From Burkholderiales bacterium (GTDB lineage Bacteria; Pseudomonadota; Gammaproteobacteria; Burkholderiales; Burkholderiaceae_C): a stretch of 45,220 bases of DNA. Within the stretch, counting starts at the first letter, position 1. Every line of letters begins with the position of its first letter. Shown piece after piece: positions 14,998 to 26,387 of this stretch. A model generated the notes under the pieces. It ran no database searches and was not told where the DNA came from. It worked only from the letters and a program-made list of their open reading frames with translations. The translations under genes and the position numbers were made by a program. Location: contig RXJW01000158.1 in NCBI GenBank assembly GCA_003963005.1, positions 1 to 45,220 of the forward strand. Direction: 5' to 3'.

Positions 14998-16398
14998 TCA
15001 AACGGATTGCAAGCGTTCAAGCACTTTTTTCTGGTCAAAGTGCTCAAGCACGGCGTCCAGGCTCGGTGTCTGGGCGCGCCCGCAGACGATCACACGCACC
15101 GGCACGGCGAGCTGGGGCATCTTGAGACCGGTCGCGGTGAGCGTCTCCTTGAGCGCCTGCTGGATGGCCGCCTTGTTCCACTCGGTCAGTGCAGACAGCT
15201 TGTCGGCCAGTGTCGCGATCGCCGGACGGACGGCGTCGGTCACATGGGTCGCCACGTCCTCGGCGGCGGGACTGACGGGCGTGAAGTACATGGCCAGCCA
15301 GTCTGCCAAGGCGGCCACCGTGGCGCAGCGGTCCTTGAACAACCCGACCTTCGGCTGCACCTGCTCGACCGTCGCGCTCAGGCCCTTGGCGGCCAGCTGA
15401 GCCACGACGAGTTCGGCCAGGCGCGCCTCGTCGATGTGCTTGACGTAGTGGCCATTGACCCAATCCAGCTTGGCCGGGTCCCACTGCGCCGGGCTCTTGG
15501 ACAGATGCGTGCCGTCGAACCAGGCCACCATCTGCTCGGCCGAGAACAGCTCGTCGTCGCCGTGGCTCCAGCCCAGGCGCGCGAGGTAGTTCAGCATGCC
15601 TTCGGGCAGGTAGCCGTTCCCGGCGTAATCCATCACGCTGACCGCGCCGCGGCGCTTGGACAGCTTCAGGCCATCGTCGCCAAGGATGATGGGCAGGTGG
15701 CCGAACTGCGGCAGCGGCGCACCGAGCGCGTGGAAGATGTTGATCTGCCACGGCGTGTTGTTGACGTGCTCGTCGCCGCGGAATACATGGCTGATGCGCA
15801 TGTCCCAGTCGTCCACCACCACGGCGAAGTTGTAGGTCGGCACGCCGTCCGTGCGGGCGATGATGAGGTCGTCGATCTCACGGTTGTTGATCGTGATCGG
15901 CCCTTTGACGAGATCGTCCCAGGTCACGTCGCCCTCGATCGGATTCGCGAAGCGCACCACGGGCTTCACACCCTCGGGCGGTGGCGGCAGCACCTTGCCC
16001 GGCTCGGGGCGCCAGCGGCGGTCGTACAGCGTTTTCTCGCCGCGGGCCTTCTGCGCCTCGCGCATCGCGGTCAACTCTTCGGGCGTGGCGTAACAGCGGT
16101 AGGCCTTGCCTTCGGCAATGAGCTGGTCGATGACGGCCTGGTAGCGGTCCAGGCGCTGCATCTGGTAGATCGGGCCTTCGTCGTAGTTCAGGCCCAGCCA
16201 GTTCATGGCCTGGATGATCTGGTCGACCGAATCCTGCGTGGAGCGCGCGACGTCGGTGTCCTCGATGCGCAGCACGAACTCGCCGCCGTGGTGGCGGGCA
16301 TAGGCCCAGGAGTACAGCGCCGTGCGCGCCGTACCCAGGTGCAGGAAGCCGGTGGGCGACGGGGCGATGCGGGTGCGGACTTTGTCGAAGGAACTCAT
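14998..16398 (-). CDS. gltX: Glutamyl-tRNA synthetase
   Basis: The 466-residue class I aminoacyl-tRNA synthetase charges tRNA-Glu. The HIGH-equivalent is HLGT (20-23, in PSPTGFLHLGTARTALY), the glutamate-site segment is RIEDTD (44-49), and the KMSKS-equivalent is KLSKR (245-249). The C-terminal anticodon-binding domain is complete. Its ATG overlaps the metZ stop (ATGA, 16395-16398). Two tRNA-Glu genes lie just downstream in the same direction, so enzyme and substrate RNA are neighbours. Whether it also charges tRNA-Gln cannot be read here. Confidence 0.97.
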   Translation of the reverse strand: MSSFDKVRTRIAPSPTGFLHLGTARTALYSWAYARHHGGEFVLRIEDTDVARSTQDSVDQIIQAMNWLGLNYDEGPIYQMQRLDRYQAVIDQLIAEGKAYRCYATPEELTAMREAQKARGEKTLYDRRWRPEPGKVLPPPPEGVKPVVRFANPIEGDVTWDDLVKGPITINNREIDDLIIARTDGVPTYNFAVVVDDWDMRISHVFRGDEHVNNTPWQINIFHALGAPLPQFGHLPIILGDDGLKLSKRRGAVSVMDYAGNGYLPEGMLNYLARLGWSHGDDELFSAEQMVAWFDGTHLSKSPAQWDPAKLDWVNGHYVKHIDEARLAELVVAQLAAKGLSATVEQVQPKVGLFKDRCATVAALADWLAMYFTPVSPAAEDVATHVTDAVRPAIATLADKLSALTEWNKAAIQQALKETLTATGLKMPQLAVPVRVIVCGRAQTPSLDAVLEHFDQKKVLERLQSV

Positions 16399-17630
16399 GC
16401 GGGATTCAGGGTGTGCAGGATGCTGAGGCCACGGGCGAGGTCATCGCAGATGTCGTCGACATGCTCCAGGCCGACCGCCAGGCGGATCAAGCCCTGGCCG
16501 ATGCCGGCGGCCTGGCGCTGCGCCTCGGTGAGGCGGCCGTGCGAGGTGGTGGCCGGGTGGGTGATGATGGTCTTGGTGTCGCCGAGGTTGGTGGCGATCG
16601 AGACGACGCGCGTGCTGTCGATGACGTGAAAGGCCGCGGCCCGTGCGGCTTCGGGCGACGAGGCTTTCACGTCAAAGGACAGCACCGCCCCGCCCTGCCC
16701 CGATTGCTGGCGCATGGCCAGCTCATGCTGCGGATGCGAGGGCAGCGACGGGTAGTAGACCCGCGCGACCTGCGGCTGCGCCTCCAGCCAGCGGGCCACC
16801 GCCAGCGCCTGTTCGCTCTGCGCCTTCATGCGCAGCGACAGCGTCTCCAGCCCCTTGAGCACGACCCAGGCGTTGAATGGCGCGAGCGTCATGCCGACCG
16901 TGCGCAGCACCGGGCCGAACACGTCACGGATCAAGCGATTCGGGCCGCACAGCGCACCGGCCATGACGCGGCCCTGGCCGTCCATGTACTTGGTGGCCGA
17001 GTGCATGACGATGTCCGCGCCCATCTCGGCCGGGCGCTGCAGCGCGGGTGTCGAGTAGGTGTTGTCGACCGCCAGCAGCGCCCCGGCGGCATGCGCCATG
17101 TCGGCCAGCGCGCCGATGTCACAGATCTCGGTCAGCGGGTTCGTGGGCGTCTCGGCGAAGAACAGCCTCGTTGTCGGCCGCACGGCGGCCTGCCATTCGG
17201 CCAGGTCGGTCTGCGAGACGAAGCTCGTCTCGACACCGAACTTGCCGAATTCCTTGGCGAAGAGGTTGATCGTCGAGCCGAACACCGAACGCGAGCAGAC
17301 GACATGGTCGCCCGCCTTCAGCAGCCCCAGGACCATCAGCAGGATGGCGCTCATGCCGGTGGACGTGGCGATGGCCGCCTCGGTGCCTTCGAGCGCAGCC
17401 AGTCGCGCCTCCAGGCTGCGCACCGTCGGGTTGCTGGTGCGCGAGTAGGTGAAGTCCTCGGAGTTGGAGAACTTGCGCGCCGAGGTCTCGGCGTCCGGCT
17501 GCACGTAGGCCGTCGTCAGGAACAGGGCCTCGGAGTTCTCGCCGTGCTGGCTGGCCGGCAGCGCGGTGCGCACGGCCAGCGTCTCGGGGCGCAGGCCGTC
17601 GGGCAAGGAGCGGCGGGTGTGGTCGCTCAT
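16395..17630 (-). CDS. metZ: O-succinylhomoserine sulfhydrylase
   Basis: This is a PLP enzyme of the Cys/Met-metabolism family that makes homocysteine from O-succinylhomoserine and sulfide. The 411-residue protein has the PLP lysine in HSATKYMDGQGR (Lys214) and the phosphate-contact region SRTSNPT (63-69). Family members in this operon position, after purF, are normally MetZ; MetB/cystathionine gamma-lyase are close relatives, so specificity is inferred from context. It starts 6 nt after purF and overlaps gltX by 4 nt. Confidence 0.92.
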   Translation of the reverse strand: MSDHTRRSLPDGLRPETLAVRTALPASQHGENSEALFLTTAYVQPDAETSARKFSNSEDFTYSRTSNPTVRSLEARLAALEGTEAAIATSTGMSAILLMVLGLLKAGDHVVCSRSVFGSTINLFAKEFGKFGVETSFVSQTDLAEWQAAVRPTTRLFFAETPTNPLTEICDIGALADMAHAAGALLAVDNTYSTPALQRPAEMGADIVMHSATKYMDGQGRVMAGALCGPNRLIRDVFGPVLRTVGMTLAPFNAWVVLKGLETLSLRMKAQSEQALAVARWLEAQPQVARVYYPSLPSHPQHELAMRQQSGQGGAVLSFDVKASSPEAARAAAFHVIDSTRVVSIATNLGDTKTIITHPATTSHGRLTEAQRQAAGIGQGLIRLAVGLEHVDDICDDLARGLSILHTLNPA

Positions 17631-17636
17631 GCCCGA

Positions 17637-19148
<1,512 letters not shown>

Positions 19149-19160
19149 GGTGTGAGGTCC

Positions 19161-19703
19161 TTATTCGGGCGAATCCGCGTCAGATGGGGTCATCGAGCGG
19201 GAAACAAAGCGGGCGATGGGTTCGGGCAGCAGCGGCGCCATGTCGTGCAACACGCCGGTCAGCACGGGGGCAGCGCGCGAGGCCTGCCAGGTCGACGACT
19301 GCGCCAGCGGTGACGCGCCGATCACGAGCACCAGCAGCAGCGCGATGAACACGCCCCGCAGCGCACCGAAACCGGCGCCACCGAGGCGGTCCACCATCGA
19401 CAGCGGCGTGGCGTGGATCAGCGTCTTGACCAGGCGTGATGCCAGGCTCCACACGATGAGGACGGCAAAGAAGGCGATGCCCAGCGTGACCAGGTGCAGC
19501 ACGGCGGGGCCGAAGCGGCTGGCGGTCGAGTCCGGAAGCAGTTCGGCAACGACGGGCGCCAGGGGCGAAGCGGCGAAATACGCCACCACCCAGCCGGCCA
19601 GGGACATCACCTCGAACACGAGGCCGCGCCAGACGCCGATGCCGACCGAGATCAGCAGCAGTGAAGCCAGTGCGAGGTCGACCCAGCTCAGCGCGACGTC
19701 CAT
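19161..19703 (-). CDS. cvpA: CvpA family inner-membrane protein
   Basis: The 180-residue protein has about four hydrophobic segments, including LALASLLLISVGIGVWRGLV near the N-terminus and GALRGVFIALLLVLVIGA. It belongs to the colicin V production family; its molecular role is unresolved, although cvpA is commonly linked to envelope homeostasis and always neighbours purF. It lies between the SPOR protein and purF with 12-nt gaps on both sides, consistent with one operon. Confidence 0.93.
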   Translation of the reverse strand: MDVALSWVDLALASLLLISVGIGVWRGLVFEVMSLAGWVVAYFAASPLAPVVAELLPDSTASRFGPAVLHLVTLGIAFFAVLIVWSLASRLVKTLIHATPLSMVDRLGGAGFGALRGVFIALLLVLVIGASPLAQSSTWQASRAAPVLTGVLHDMAPLLPEPIARFVSRSMTPSDADSPE

Positions 19704-19715
19704 GCCACCTCGCCG

Positions 19716-20510
19716 TCAGAGCGTCAGGATGGAGCCCGGCATGCCAGCACTCTTGAGTTTGGCGGCCGCGCGCTCCGCCTCGTCGCGGCTGGCGAACGGG
19801 CCGAGGCGGACCCGCACGCGGCGGCCGTCCGCGGTGTCCACCGCCTGCGCGTAGGTCTTGAGGCCGAGCTTTTCAACCTTGGCCCGCACGTCCTGGGCCG
19901 CCTTGTTCTCGCTGTACGCGCCGACCTGCACGATGTAGCGGGCTGCGGCGGCCGGGGCCGGGTCCTTGCCCTCCAGCAGCGCCTGGGCCCGGGCGCCGTC
20001 GTTGGTCGCCTTCGGCTTGTCGGCGGGCTTCTCGGCAGGCTTCTCCAACGGCTTGTCGGCCGGCTTGGACGCGGGTTTCTCGGGCGCCTTCTCGAGCGGC
20101 TTGTCTGCGGGCTTGCTGGCGACCTTCTCCGCCGGTTTCTCGGCCACCTTGGGCTCCACCGGCACCTCGGCACTCGCCGCGGGCGCCACCTGGGGGGCGG
20201 GTTTGGCGGCGGTGTCGGCCTGCGCCAGTGGCTCGCGCGTCGGCACGGTCAGTGGCGGGGCCGTCTCCTTGCGGGGAATGTCGATCGGCAAGTCGACCGG
20301 CATCGGGCGCGGCTGCGTCTCGAAGATGAGCGGGAAGCCCACCACGCCGGCCGCCACCAGCACCGCTGCGCCGATCAGGCGGCGGCGAGCGCGAATGCGC
20401 AGCACCTGCACGTCATCGGCTGCAGAGGCCTTGGTGCCGGACTTGGCCGACTTCTTGGGCGCCGCCGCGTCGGCGGCGTCATCGCGCTTGAGGAAGGAAA
20501 GCAGGCCCAT
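19716..20510 (-). CDS. dedD: SPOR domain protein (DedD-like), single-pass membrane
   Basis: The 264-residue protein has a short cytoplasmic N-terminus, one transmembrane helix (about 45-63, LIGAAVLVAAGVVGFPLIF), a periplasmic linker with repeated EKPA/DKPLEK units (124-167), and a C-terminal SPOR domain (190-264, YIVQVGAYSENKAAQ... to PGSILTL). SPOR domains bind denuded peptidoglycan at the division septum. The position between folC and cvpA is that of dedD. Sequence conservation in this family is limited mainly to the SPOR domain. Confidence 0.9.
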   Translation of the reverse strand: MGLLSFLKRDDAADAAAPKKSAKSGTKASAADDVQVLRIRARRRLIGAAVLVAAGVVGFPLIFETQPRPMPVDLPIDIPRKETAPPLTVPTREPLAQADTAAKPAPQVAPAASAEVPVEPKVAEKPAEKVASKPADKPLEKAPEKPASKPADKPLEKPAEKPADKPKATNDGARAQALLEGKDPAPAAAARYIVQVGAYSENKAAQDVRAKVEKLGLKTYAQAVDTADGRRVRVRLGPFASRDEAERAAAKLKSAGMPGSILTL

Positions 20511-20527
20511 CGGCGGTGTCGGCGGTG

Positions 20528-21838
20528 TCAGTGAAGGGTGGGAGGCTGTTCGGCCGGGCGGCCGGCGGTCACACGAGGCAGGCCGTGCTGGAGCACGCCG
20601 CCCACGGTGTAGAAGGAACCGAAGACCAGGATTCTATCGGCCGGTGTCGCCTCGGCGGCCGCAGCATGGAGGGCGTCCAGGGGGCTCGCGTGGGTCGCCG
20701 TGGTCACGCCGGGTGGCGTCTTCAGCCCGGAGGCCAGGAAGGCCGCCTGCAGCTGGGCGCCGGTCGCAGCGCGTGCCAGCGGCAGGTCGGTGAAGTGCCA
20801 GTGGTCCACCAGCGGGGCCACGCGCGCGAGGATGCCGGCCAGGTCCTTGTCGGCCATCGCGCCGAACACGGCGTGGGTGCGCGGGAAGAAGCCCATCTGG
20901 TCGAGGTTCTGGGCCAGCGCGGCCACGGCATGCGGGTTGTGGGCCACATCCAGCACCACGACCGGCTGACCGGCCAGCACCTGGAAGCGGCCCGGCAGGT
21001 CCACCAGGGCCAGCCCGGTGCGCACGGCCTGGGCGCTGACCGGCAGCCGGTCGGACAGCGCTTCGAACACCGCCAGCACGCCCGACGCGTTGAGCAACTG
21101 GTTCACGCCACGCAGGGCCGGGTAGGCCAGGCCCGAGAAGCGCTTGTCTCGGCCGGCCCATTGCCATTGGGTGCGATCGCCGCTGAAGGTGAAGTCGCGG
21201 CCGAGCTGGCGCAGGTCGGCGCCGAGTTCGGCAGCACGCCCCGCCAGCGAGGCTGGCGGCATCGGATCGCTGACCACCACCGGGCGCCCCGGGCGCATGA
21301 CGCCGGCCTTCTCCCGGCCGATGCTCTCGCGATCAGGTCCGAGGAATTCGGTGTGGTCCAGATCGATGCTGGTGATGACGGTGCAGTCTGCATCGATGAC
21401 GTTGACCGCATCGAGCCGGCCGCCGAGGCCCACTTCGAGGATGACCAGGTCCAGCGGCTCATGCTGCAGCCGCCGCATGATGGCCAGCGTCGTGAACTCG
21501 AAGTAGGTCAGCGTGATGTCGCCGCGCGCCGCCTCGACCGCCTCGAAATGCGGCTCCAGCGACTCGGCCGACACGGGGGCACCGCCCACGCGGCAGCGCT
21601 CCTGGAAGTGGACGAGGTGGGGCTTGATGTAGAGGCCCACGCGGTAGCCGGCGTGCAGGGCGATCGACTCCAGCATCGAGCAGGTCGAGCCTTTGCCGTT
21701 GGTCCCGGCGACCACGACGGTGGGGCACTCGAAAGCGATGCCCAACCGCTCCTTGACGGCCTGGACGCGGTCCAGCGTCATGTCGATGGTCTTGGGATGC
21801 AGTCGCTCGCAGTGGGCGAGCCAGTCGTCAAGCGTCAT
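20528..21838 (-). CDS. folC: Bifunctional folylpolyglutamate synthase/dihydrofolate synthase
   Basis: FolC adds glutamate to dihydropteroate and to folates. The 436-residue Mur-ligase-like enzyme carries the P-loop GTNGKGST (45-52) and ends with the usual DRILVFGSFYTVGGVL segment. ATG 21838 begins MTLDDWLAHCERLHPKTIDM, which is family-like. However, no Shine-Dalgarno is visible: the 10 nt before the start adjoin the T-tract of a terminator-like hairpin (21849-21878). Expression may therefore depend on read-through from accD. Confidence 0.96.
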   Translation of the reverse strand: MTLDDWLAHCERLHPKTIDMTLDRVQAVKERLGIAFECPTVVVAGTNGKGSTCSMLESIALHAGYRVGLYIKPHLVHFQERCRVGGAPVSAESLEPHFEAVEAARGDITLTYFEFTTLAIMRRLQHEPLDLVILEVGLGGRLDAVNVIDADCTVITSIDLDHTEFLGPDRESIGREKAGVMRPGRPVVVSDPMPPASLAGRAAELGADLRQLGRDFTFSGDRTQWQWAGRDKRFSGLAYPALRGVNQLLNASGVLAVFEALSDRLPVSAQAVRTGLALVDLPGRFQVLAGQPVVVLDVAHNPHAVAALAQNLDQMGFFPRTHAVFGAMADKDLAGILARVAPLVDHWHFTDLPLARAATGAQLQAAFLASGLKTPPGVTTATHASPLDALHAAAAEATPADRILVFGSFYTVGGVLQHGLPRVTAGRPAEQPPTLH

Positions 21839-21848
21839 GGCGGGTCGG

Positions 21849-21878
21849 AAAAAACAAAGCCAGGCGCGGGGCCTGGCT
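21849..21878 (-). terminator. Terminator-like hairpin between accD and folC
   Basis: On the minus strand, AGCCAGGC (21878-21871) pairs with GCCTGGCT (21865-21858) and is followed by TTTGTTTTTT. It looks like a full intrinsic terminator, yet it lies 10 nt before folC in what is otherwise a conserved operon. It probably works as a partial terminator or attenuator. Confidence 0.75.
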
Positions 21879-21898
21879 CGGGTTCATGGCGGCGCCGA

Positions 21899-22771
21899 TC
21901 AGGCCACGGCATCAGCGCTCTGGCGCTGTAGCATGGCCAGCTGGCGGGCGATCGTCTCGCGGAGCTGGCGGCGGTCCACGATCATGTCGACGGCGCCCTT
22001 CTCCATCAGGAACTCAGCGCGCTGGAAGCCGGCGGGCAGCTTCTCGCGCACGGTGTTCTCGATGACGCGCGGGCCGGCAAAGCCGATCAGGGCCTTGGGC
22101 TCGGCCAGCACGATGTCGCCCACGAAGGCGAACGAGGCCGAGACCCCGCCCATCGTCGGGTCGGTCAGCACGCTGATGTAGGGCAGCTTGGCCTTGGCCA
22201 GGCGGGTGAGCGAGGCATTGGTCTTGGCCATCTGCATCAGGCTCAGCAGGCCCTCCTGCATGCGGGCGCCGCCGGTGGCGGTGAAGCAGATGAACGGCGT
22301 CTTCTGCTCGATGGCGGTCTCGACACCGCGCACGAAGCGCTCGCCGACGACCGAGCCCATGGAGCCGCCCATGAAGTCGAACTCGAAACAGGCGGTCACC
22401 ACCGGCACGCTCATGACCGAGCCACCCATGACGATGAGCGCGTCGGTTTCGCCGGTGCTTTCCAGGGCTTCCTTCAGGCGGTCGGGGTACTTCTTGCTGT
22501 CCTTGAACTTCAACGCGTCCACCGGCAGGACTTCCTGGCCGATCTCGTAGCGGCCTTCGCCGTCGAGGAAGGCGTCCAGGCGGGCGCGTGCGCCGATGCG
22601 GTGGTGGTGCGAGCACTTCGGGCAGACATTGATGTTCTGCTCCAGGTCGGTCTTGTAGAGCACCGTCTCGCAGCTGGGGCACTTGATCCACAGGCCCTCG
22701 GGCACGGTGCGGCGGTCGGCCGGGTCACCTTGCTGAATCTTGGGCGGGAGCAGTTTGTCGAGCCAGCTCAT
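21899..22771 (-). CDS. accD: Acetyl-CoA carboxylase carboxyltransferase subunit beta
   Basis: AccD pairs with AccA to transfer CO2 from biotin to acetyl-CoA. The 290-residue protein has the N-terminal zinc ribbon (Cys31, Cys34, Cys50, Cys53) followed by the crotonase-like core with GGARMQEG and PTMGGVSASFA. It is 21 nt downstream of trpA, so malonyl-CoA synthesis is linked in transcription with tryptophan synthesis, an arrangement typical of Burkholderiales. Confidence 0.98.
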   Translation of the reverse strand: MSWLDKLLPPKIQQGDPADRRTVPEGLWIKCPSCETVLYKTDLEQNINVCPKCSHHHRIGARARLDAFLDGEGRYEIGQEVLPVDALKFKDSKKYPDRLKEALESTGETDALIVMGGSVMSVPVVTACFEFDFMGGSMGSVVGERFVRGVETAIEQKTPFICFTATGGARMQEGLLSLMQMAKTNASLTRLAKAKLPYISVLTDPTMGGVSASFAFVGDIVLAEPKALIGFAGPRVIENTVREKLPAGFQRAEFLMEKGAVDMIVDRRQLRETIARQLAMLQRQSADAVA

Positions 22772-22792
22772 GCGTTCTCTTCCTTGTGGGAC

Positions 22793-23589
22793 TTAGAGGG
22801 TGTCCAGCGCCGCGCGGATCTCGCGGATGAAGGCGGCACCAGTCGAGGCAACATTATCCGCCGGCTGGCGCTCCAGCAATTCGACCAGCTTGGAGCCGAT
22901 GACGACCGCGTCCGACACCGCCCCGACCGCCCTGGCCGTGGCCGCGTCGCGGATGCCGAAGCCCACGCCCACCGGCACGCTGACGTGCCGGCGGATGCGC
23001 GGGATGGCCTCGGCCACCGCGTCGGTGTTGAGGTGCCCGGCACCGGTCACACCCTTCAGCGACACGTAGTACACGTAGCCGCTGGCGAGCTGCCCCACCT
23101 GGGCCATGCGGGCCTCGGTGGACGTGGGCGCGAGCAGGAAGATGGCGTCCATGCCCGCCGCGCGCAGCTGGCCGGCGAACTCGGCACACTCCTCGGGCGG
23201 GTAGTCGACGATCAGCACGCCGTCCACGCCCGCGGCTTGCGCATCCGCCACGAAGCTGGCCGTGCCGTAGCGCTCCACCGGATTGGCGTAGCCCATCAGC
23301 ACGATCGGCGTGCGGTCGTTGGTGGCGCGGAACTCGCGCACGTAGGCCAGCACATCCCGCAGCGAGATGCCCTTGGCCAGCGCCCGCTCGCCGGCGCGCT
23401 GGATGACGGGGCCGTCGGCCATCGGGTCGGAGAACGGCACGCCGAGCTCGATGACGTCGGCGCCGGCCTCGGCCATGGCCTGCATCAGCGCGACCGTGGC
23501 GCCGGGGTGCGGGTCGCCCGCGGTGACGAAGGGGATCAGCGCCTTGCGGCCCTGCGCCTTCAGCGCGTCGAAGGTGGTGGCGATGCGGC

Positions 23590-23593
<4 letters not shown>
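22793..23593 (-). CDS. trpA: Tryptophan synthase alpha chain
   Basis: TrpA splits indole-3-glycerol phosphate to indole, which is channelled to TrpB. The 266-residue TIM barrel has the catalytic Glu49 (VIELGVPFSDP) and Asp60 (MADGP) at the same numbers as the Salmonella enzyme. Its start overlaps the trpB stop by 4 nt (ATGA), favouring equal synthesis of the two subunits. Confidence 0.98.
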
Positions 23594-24879
<1,286 letters not shown>

Positions 24880-24890
24880 GGTCTTTCCCG

Positions 24891-25517
24891 TCAGGTCAGT
24901 TCGGCATCGGCGCGGCGCACCGCCCGGCAGAACTCATGGATCAATTCGGCGCTCTTGTGTCCACGGGACACTTCCACGCCTGAACTCACATCAACGGCCC
25001 AGGGCCGCACCCGCGCGATGCCATCGCCGACGTTGGCTGCATTCAACCCACCAGACAAAACGAGGTGAGAGCTGGCGCTTGGTGGAAGGAGTGACCAATC
25101 GAAAACCTTACCGCCGCCGCCATAACCGTCGACGGGGGCGTCGAGCAGGATGGCCTGGGCGTTGGAAAACCGAGATCGGAAGTCTACCAAGTCGAAGCCC
25201 GGCGAGACGGCCGCGGCCCGCATGTACGGGCGCTCCCAACGGTCACAGTCGGCCGGCGTTTCGTCACCATGGAACTGGATGAGCATGTTGGGCAGGGCAT
25301 CCAGCCCGGCCTTCAGTTCGTCGTCGGTGGCGTTGACAAAGAGGCCGACCGGCGTCACGAAGGGTGGCAGCAGTCGGGCCAGCGCCTTCGCGCGCTCCGG
25401 GGTCACCGCGCGGGCGCTCCTGGCATAGAAGACGAAGCCGATCGCGTCGGCGCCGGCCGCCACCGCGGCTTCGACATGCACTTCCTGCGTCAAGCCGCAG
25501 ATCTTGATTCGAGTCAT
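24891..25517 (-). CDS. trpF: Phosphoribosylanthranilate isomerase
   Basis: TrpF rearranges phosphoribosylanthranilate to CdRP in tryptophan synthesis. The 208-residue barrel keeps the catalytic pair Cys7 (KICGLT) and Asp126 (ILLDA), matching the Thermotoga enzyme numbering. Its start overlaps the truA stop by 4 nt (ATGA), and trpB follows after 11 nt. Confidence 0.97.
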   Translation of the reverse strand: MTRIKICGLTQEVHVEAAVAAGADAIGFVFYARSARAVTPERAKALARLLPPFVTPVGLFVNATDDELKAGLDALPNMLIQFHGDETPADCDRWERPYMRAAAVSPGFDLVDFRSRFSNAQAILLDAPVDGYGGGGKVFDWSLLPPSASSHLVLSGGLNAANVGDGIARVRPWAVDVSSGVEVSRGHKSAELIHEFCRAVRRADAELT

Positions 25518-26296
25518 GGGAGCCAGTCGAGCGCGGCCACATGCCGCGGAATGTCCAGTTCAGGATCGTAGGTGGGACCGAGAAAGTACAGCCCATCCGG
25601 GGAGAAGGTGGGTGCCGCCACCTTGCGGTCGCGCGCGGCCAGCACGTCGCTCACCCAGTCGGGCGTGCGCGTGCCGGTGCCCACGGCCAGCAGGCAGCCC
25701 ATCAGATTGCGCACCATGTGGTGCAGGAAGGCGCTGGCCTCGAACTCGAAGCGCCAGTAAACGCCGCGGCGCTGCACCTTGATCTCGCGCAGCGTCTTGA
25801 TGGGGGACGCCGCCTGGCATTCGGAAGACCGGAAGGACGAGAAGTCGTGCTCGCCGATCAGTCGCTCGGCCGCAGCCTCCAGCGCTGCCTGGTCGAGCGG
25901 CCGGAAGATCCATCCGCACTGCCCCGACTCGATGGCCGGCCGCACGGCGGACTCCAGCAGCAGGTAGGCGTACCGCCGCCCGCGCGCCGAGTTGCGGGCG
26001 TGGAAGTCGTCACCGGGAAACCGGCTCCACTGGATCGCGATGTCAGGCGGCAGGTAGCGGTTGACGCCACGCACCCACGAGAAGGGCTCGCGCTCGATGT
26101 CGGTGTCGAAGTGCACGACCTGGTTGATGCCATGCACGCCGGTGTCGGTGCGACCCGCGCAGATCGTGCGGATCGGGACCGCGGCGAAGGTGGACAGACC
26201 TTTTTCCAGCGCGTCCTGCACGGTGCGACCGTCGGGCTGGCTCTGCCAGCCGTTGTAGCCGCCGCCGCGGTAGCTCACGCCCAGTGCAACTCTCAT
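25514..26296 (-). CDS. truA: tRNA pseudouridine synthase A
   Basis: TruA makes pseudouridine at positions 38-40 of the anticodon stem-loop of many tRNAs. The 260-residue protein has the catalytic Asp51 in AGRTDTGVHG. It is the first gene of the truA-trpF-trpB-trpA-accD chain. No convincing promoter was picked out in the 18 nt left between its start and the fimV terminator. Confidence 0.97.
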   Translation of the reverse strand: MRVALGVSYRGGGYNGWQSQPDGRTVQDALEKGLSTFAAVPIRTICAGRTDTGVHGINQVVHFDTDIEREPFSWVRGVNRYLPPDIAIQWSRFPGDDFHARNSARGRRYAYLLLESAVRPAIESGQCGWIFRPLDQAALEAAAERLIGEHDFSSFRSSECQAASPIKTLREIKVQRRGVYWRFEFEASAFLHHMVRNLMGCLLAVGTGTRTPDWVSDVLAARDRKVAAPTFSPDGLYFLGPTYDPELDIPRHVAALDWLP

Positions 26297-26310
26297 CGGG
26301 TTCTACAAAG

Positions 26311-26337
26311 TGAAAACGCCCGGCCAGGCCGGGCGTT
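26311..26337 (-). terminator. Intrinsic terminator after fimV
   Basis: On the minus strand AACGCCCGG (26337-26329) pairs with CCGGGCGTT (26323-26315), followed by TTTTCACTTT. The T-run is short, so termination may be partial. Confidence 0.7.
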
Positions 26338-26387
26338 GGAGTATCGCGGCGGAAGCCACGTCATGCCGCACGGGGCGGCACGGGCGG

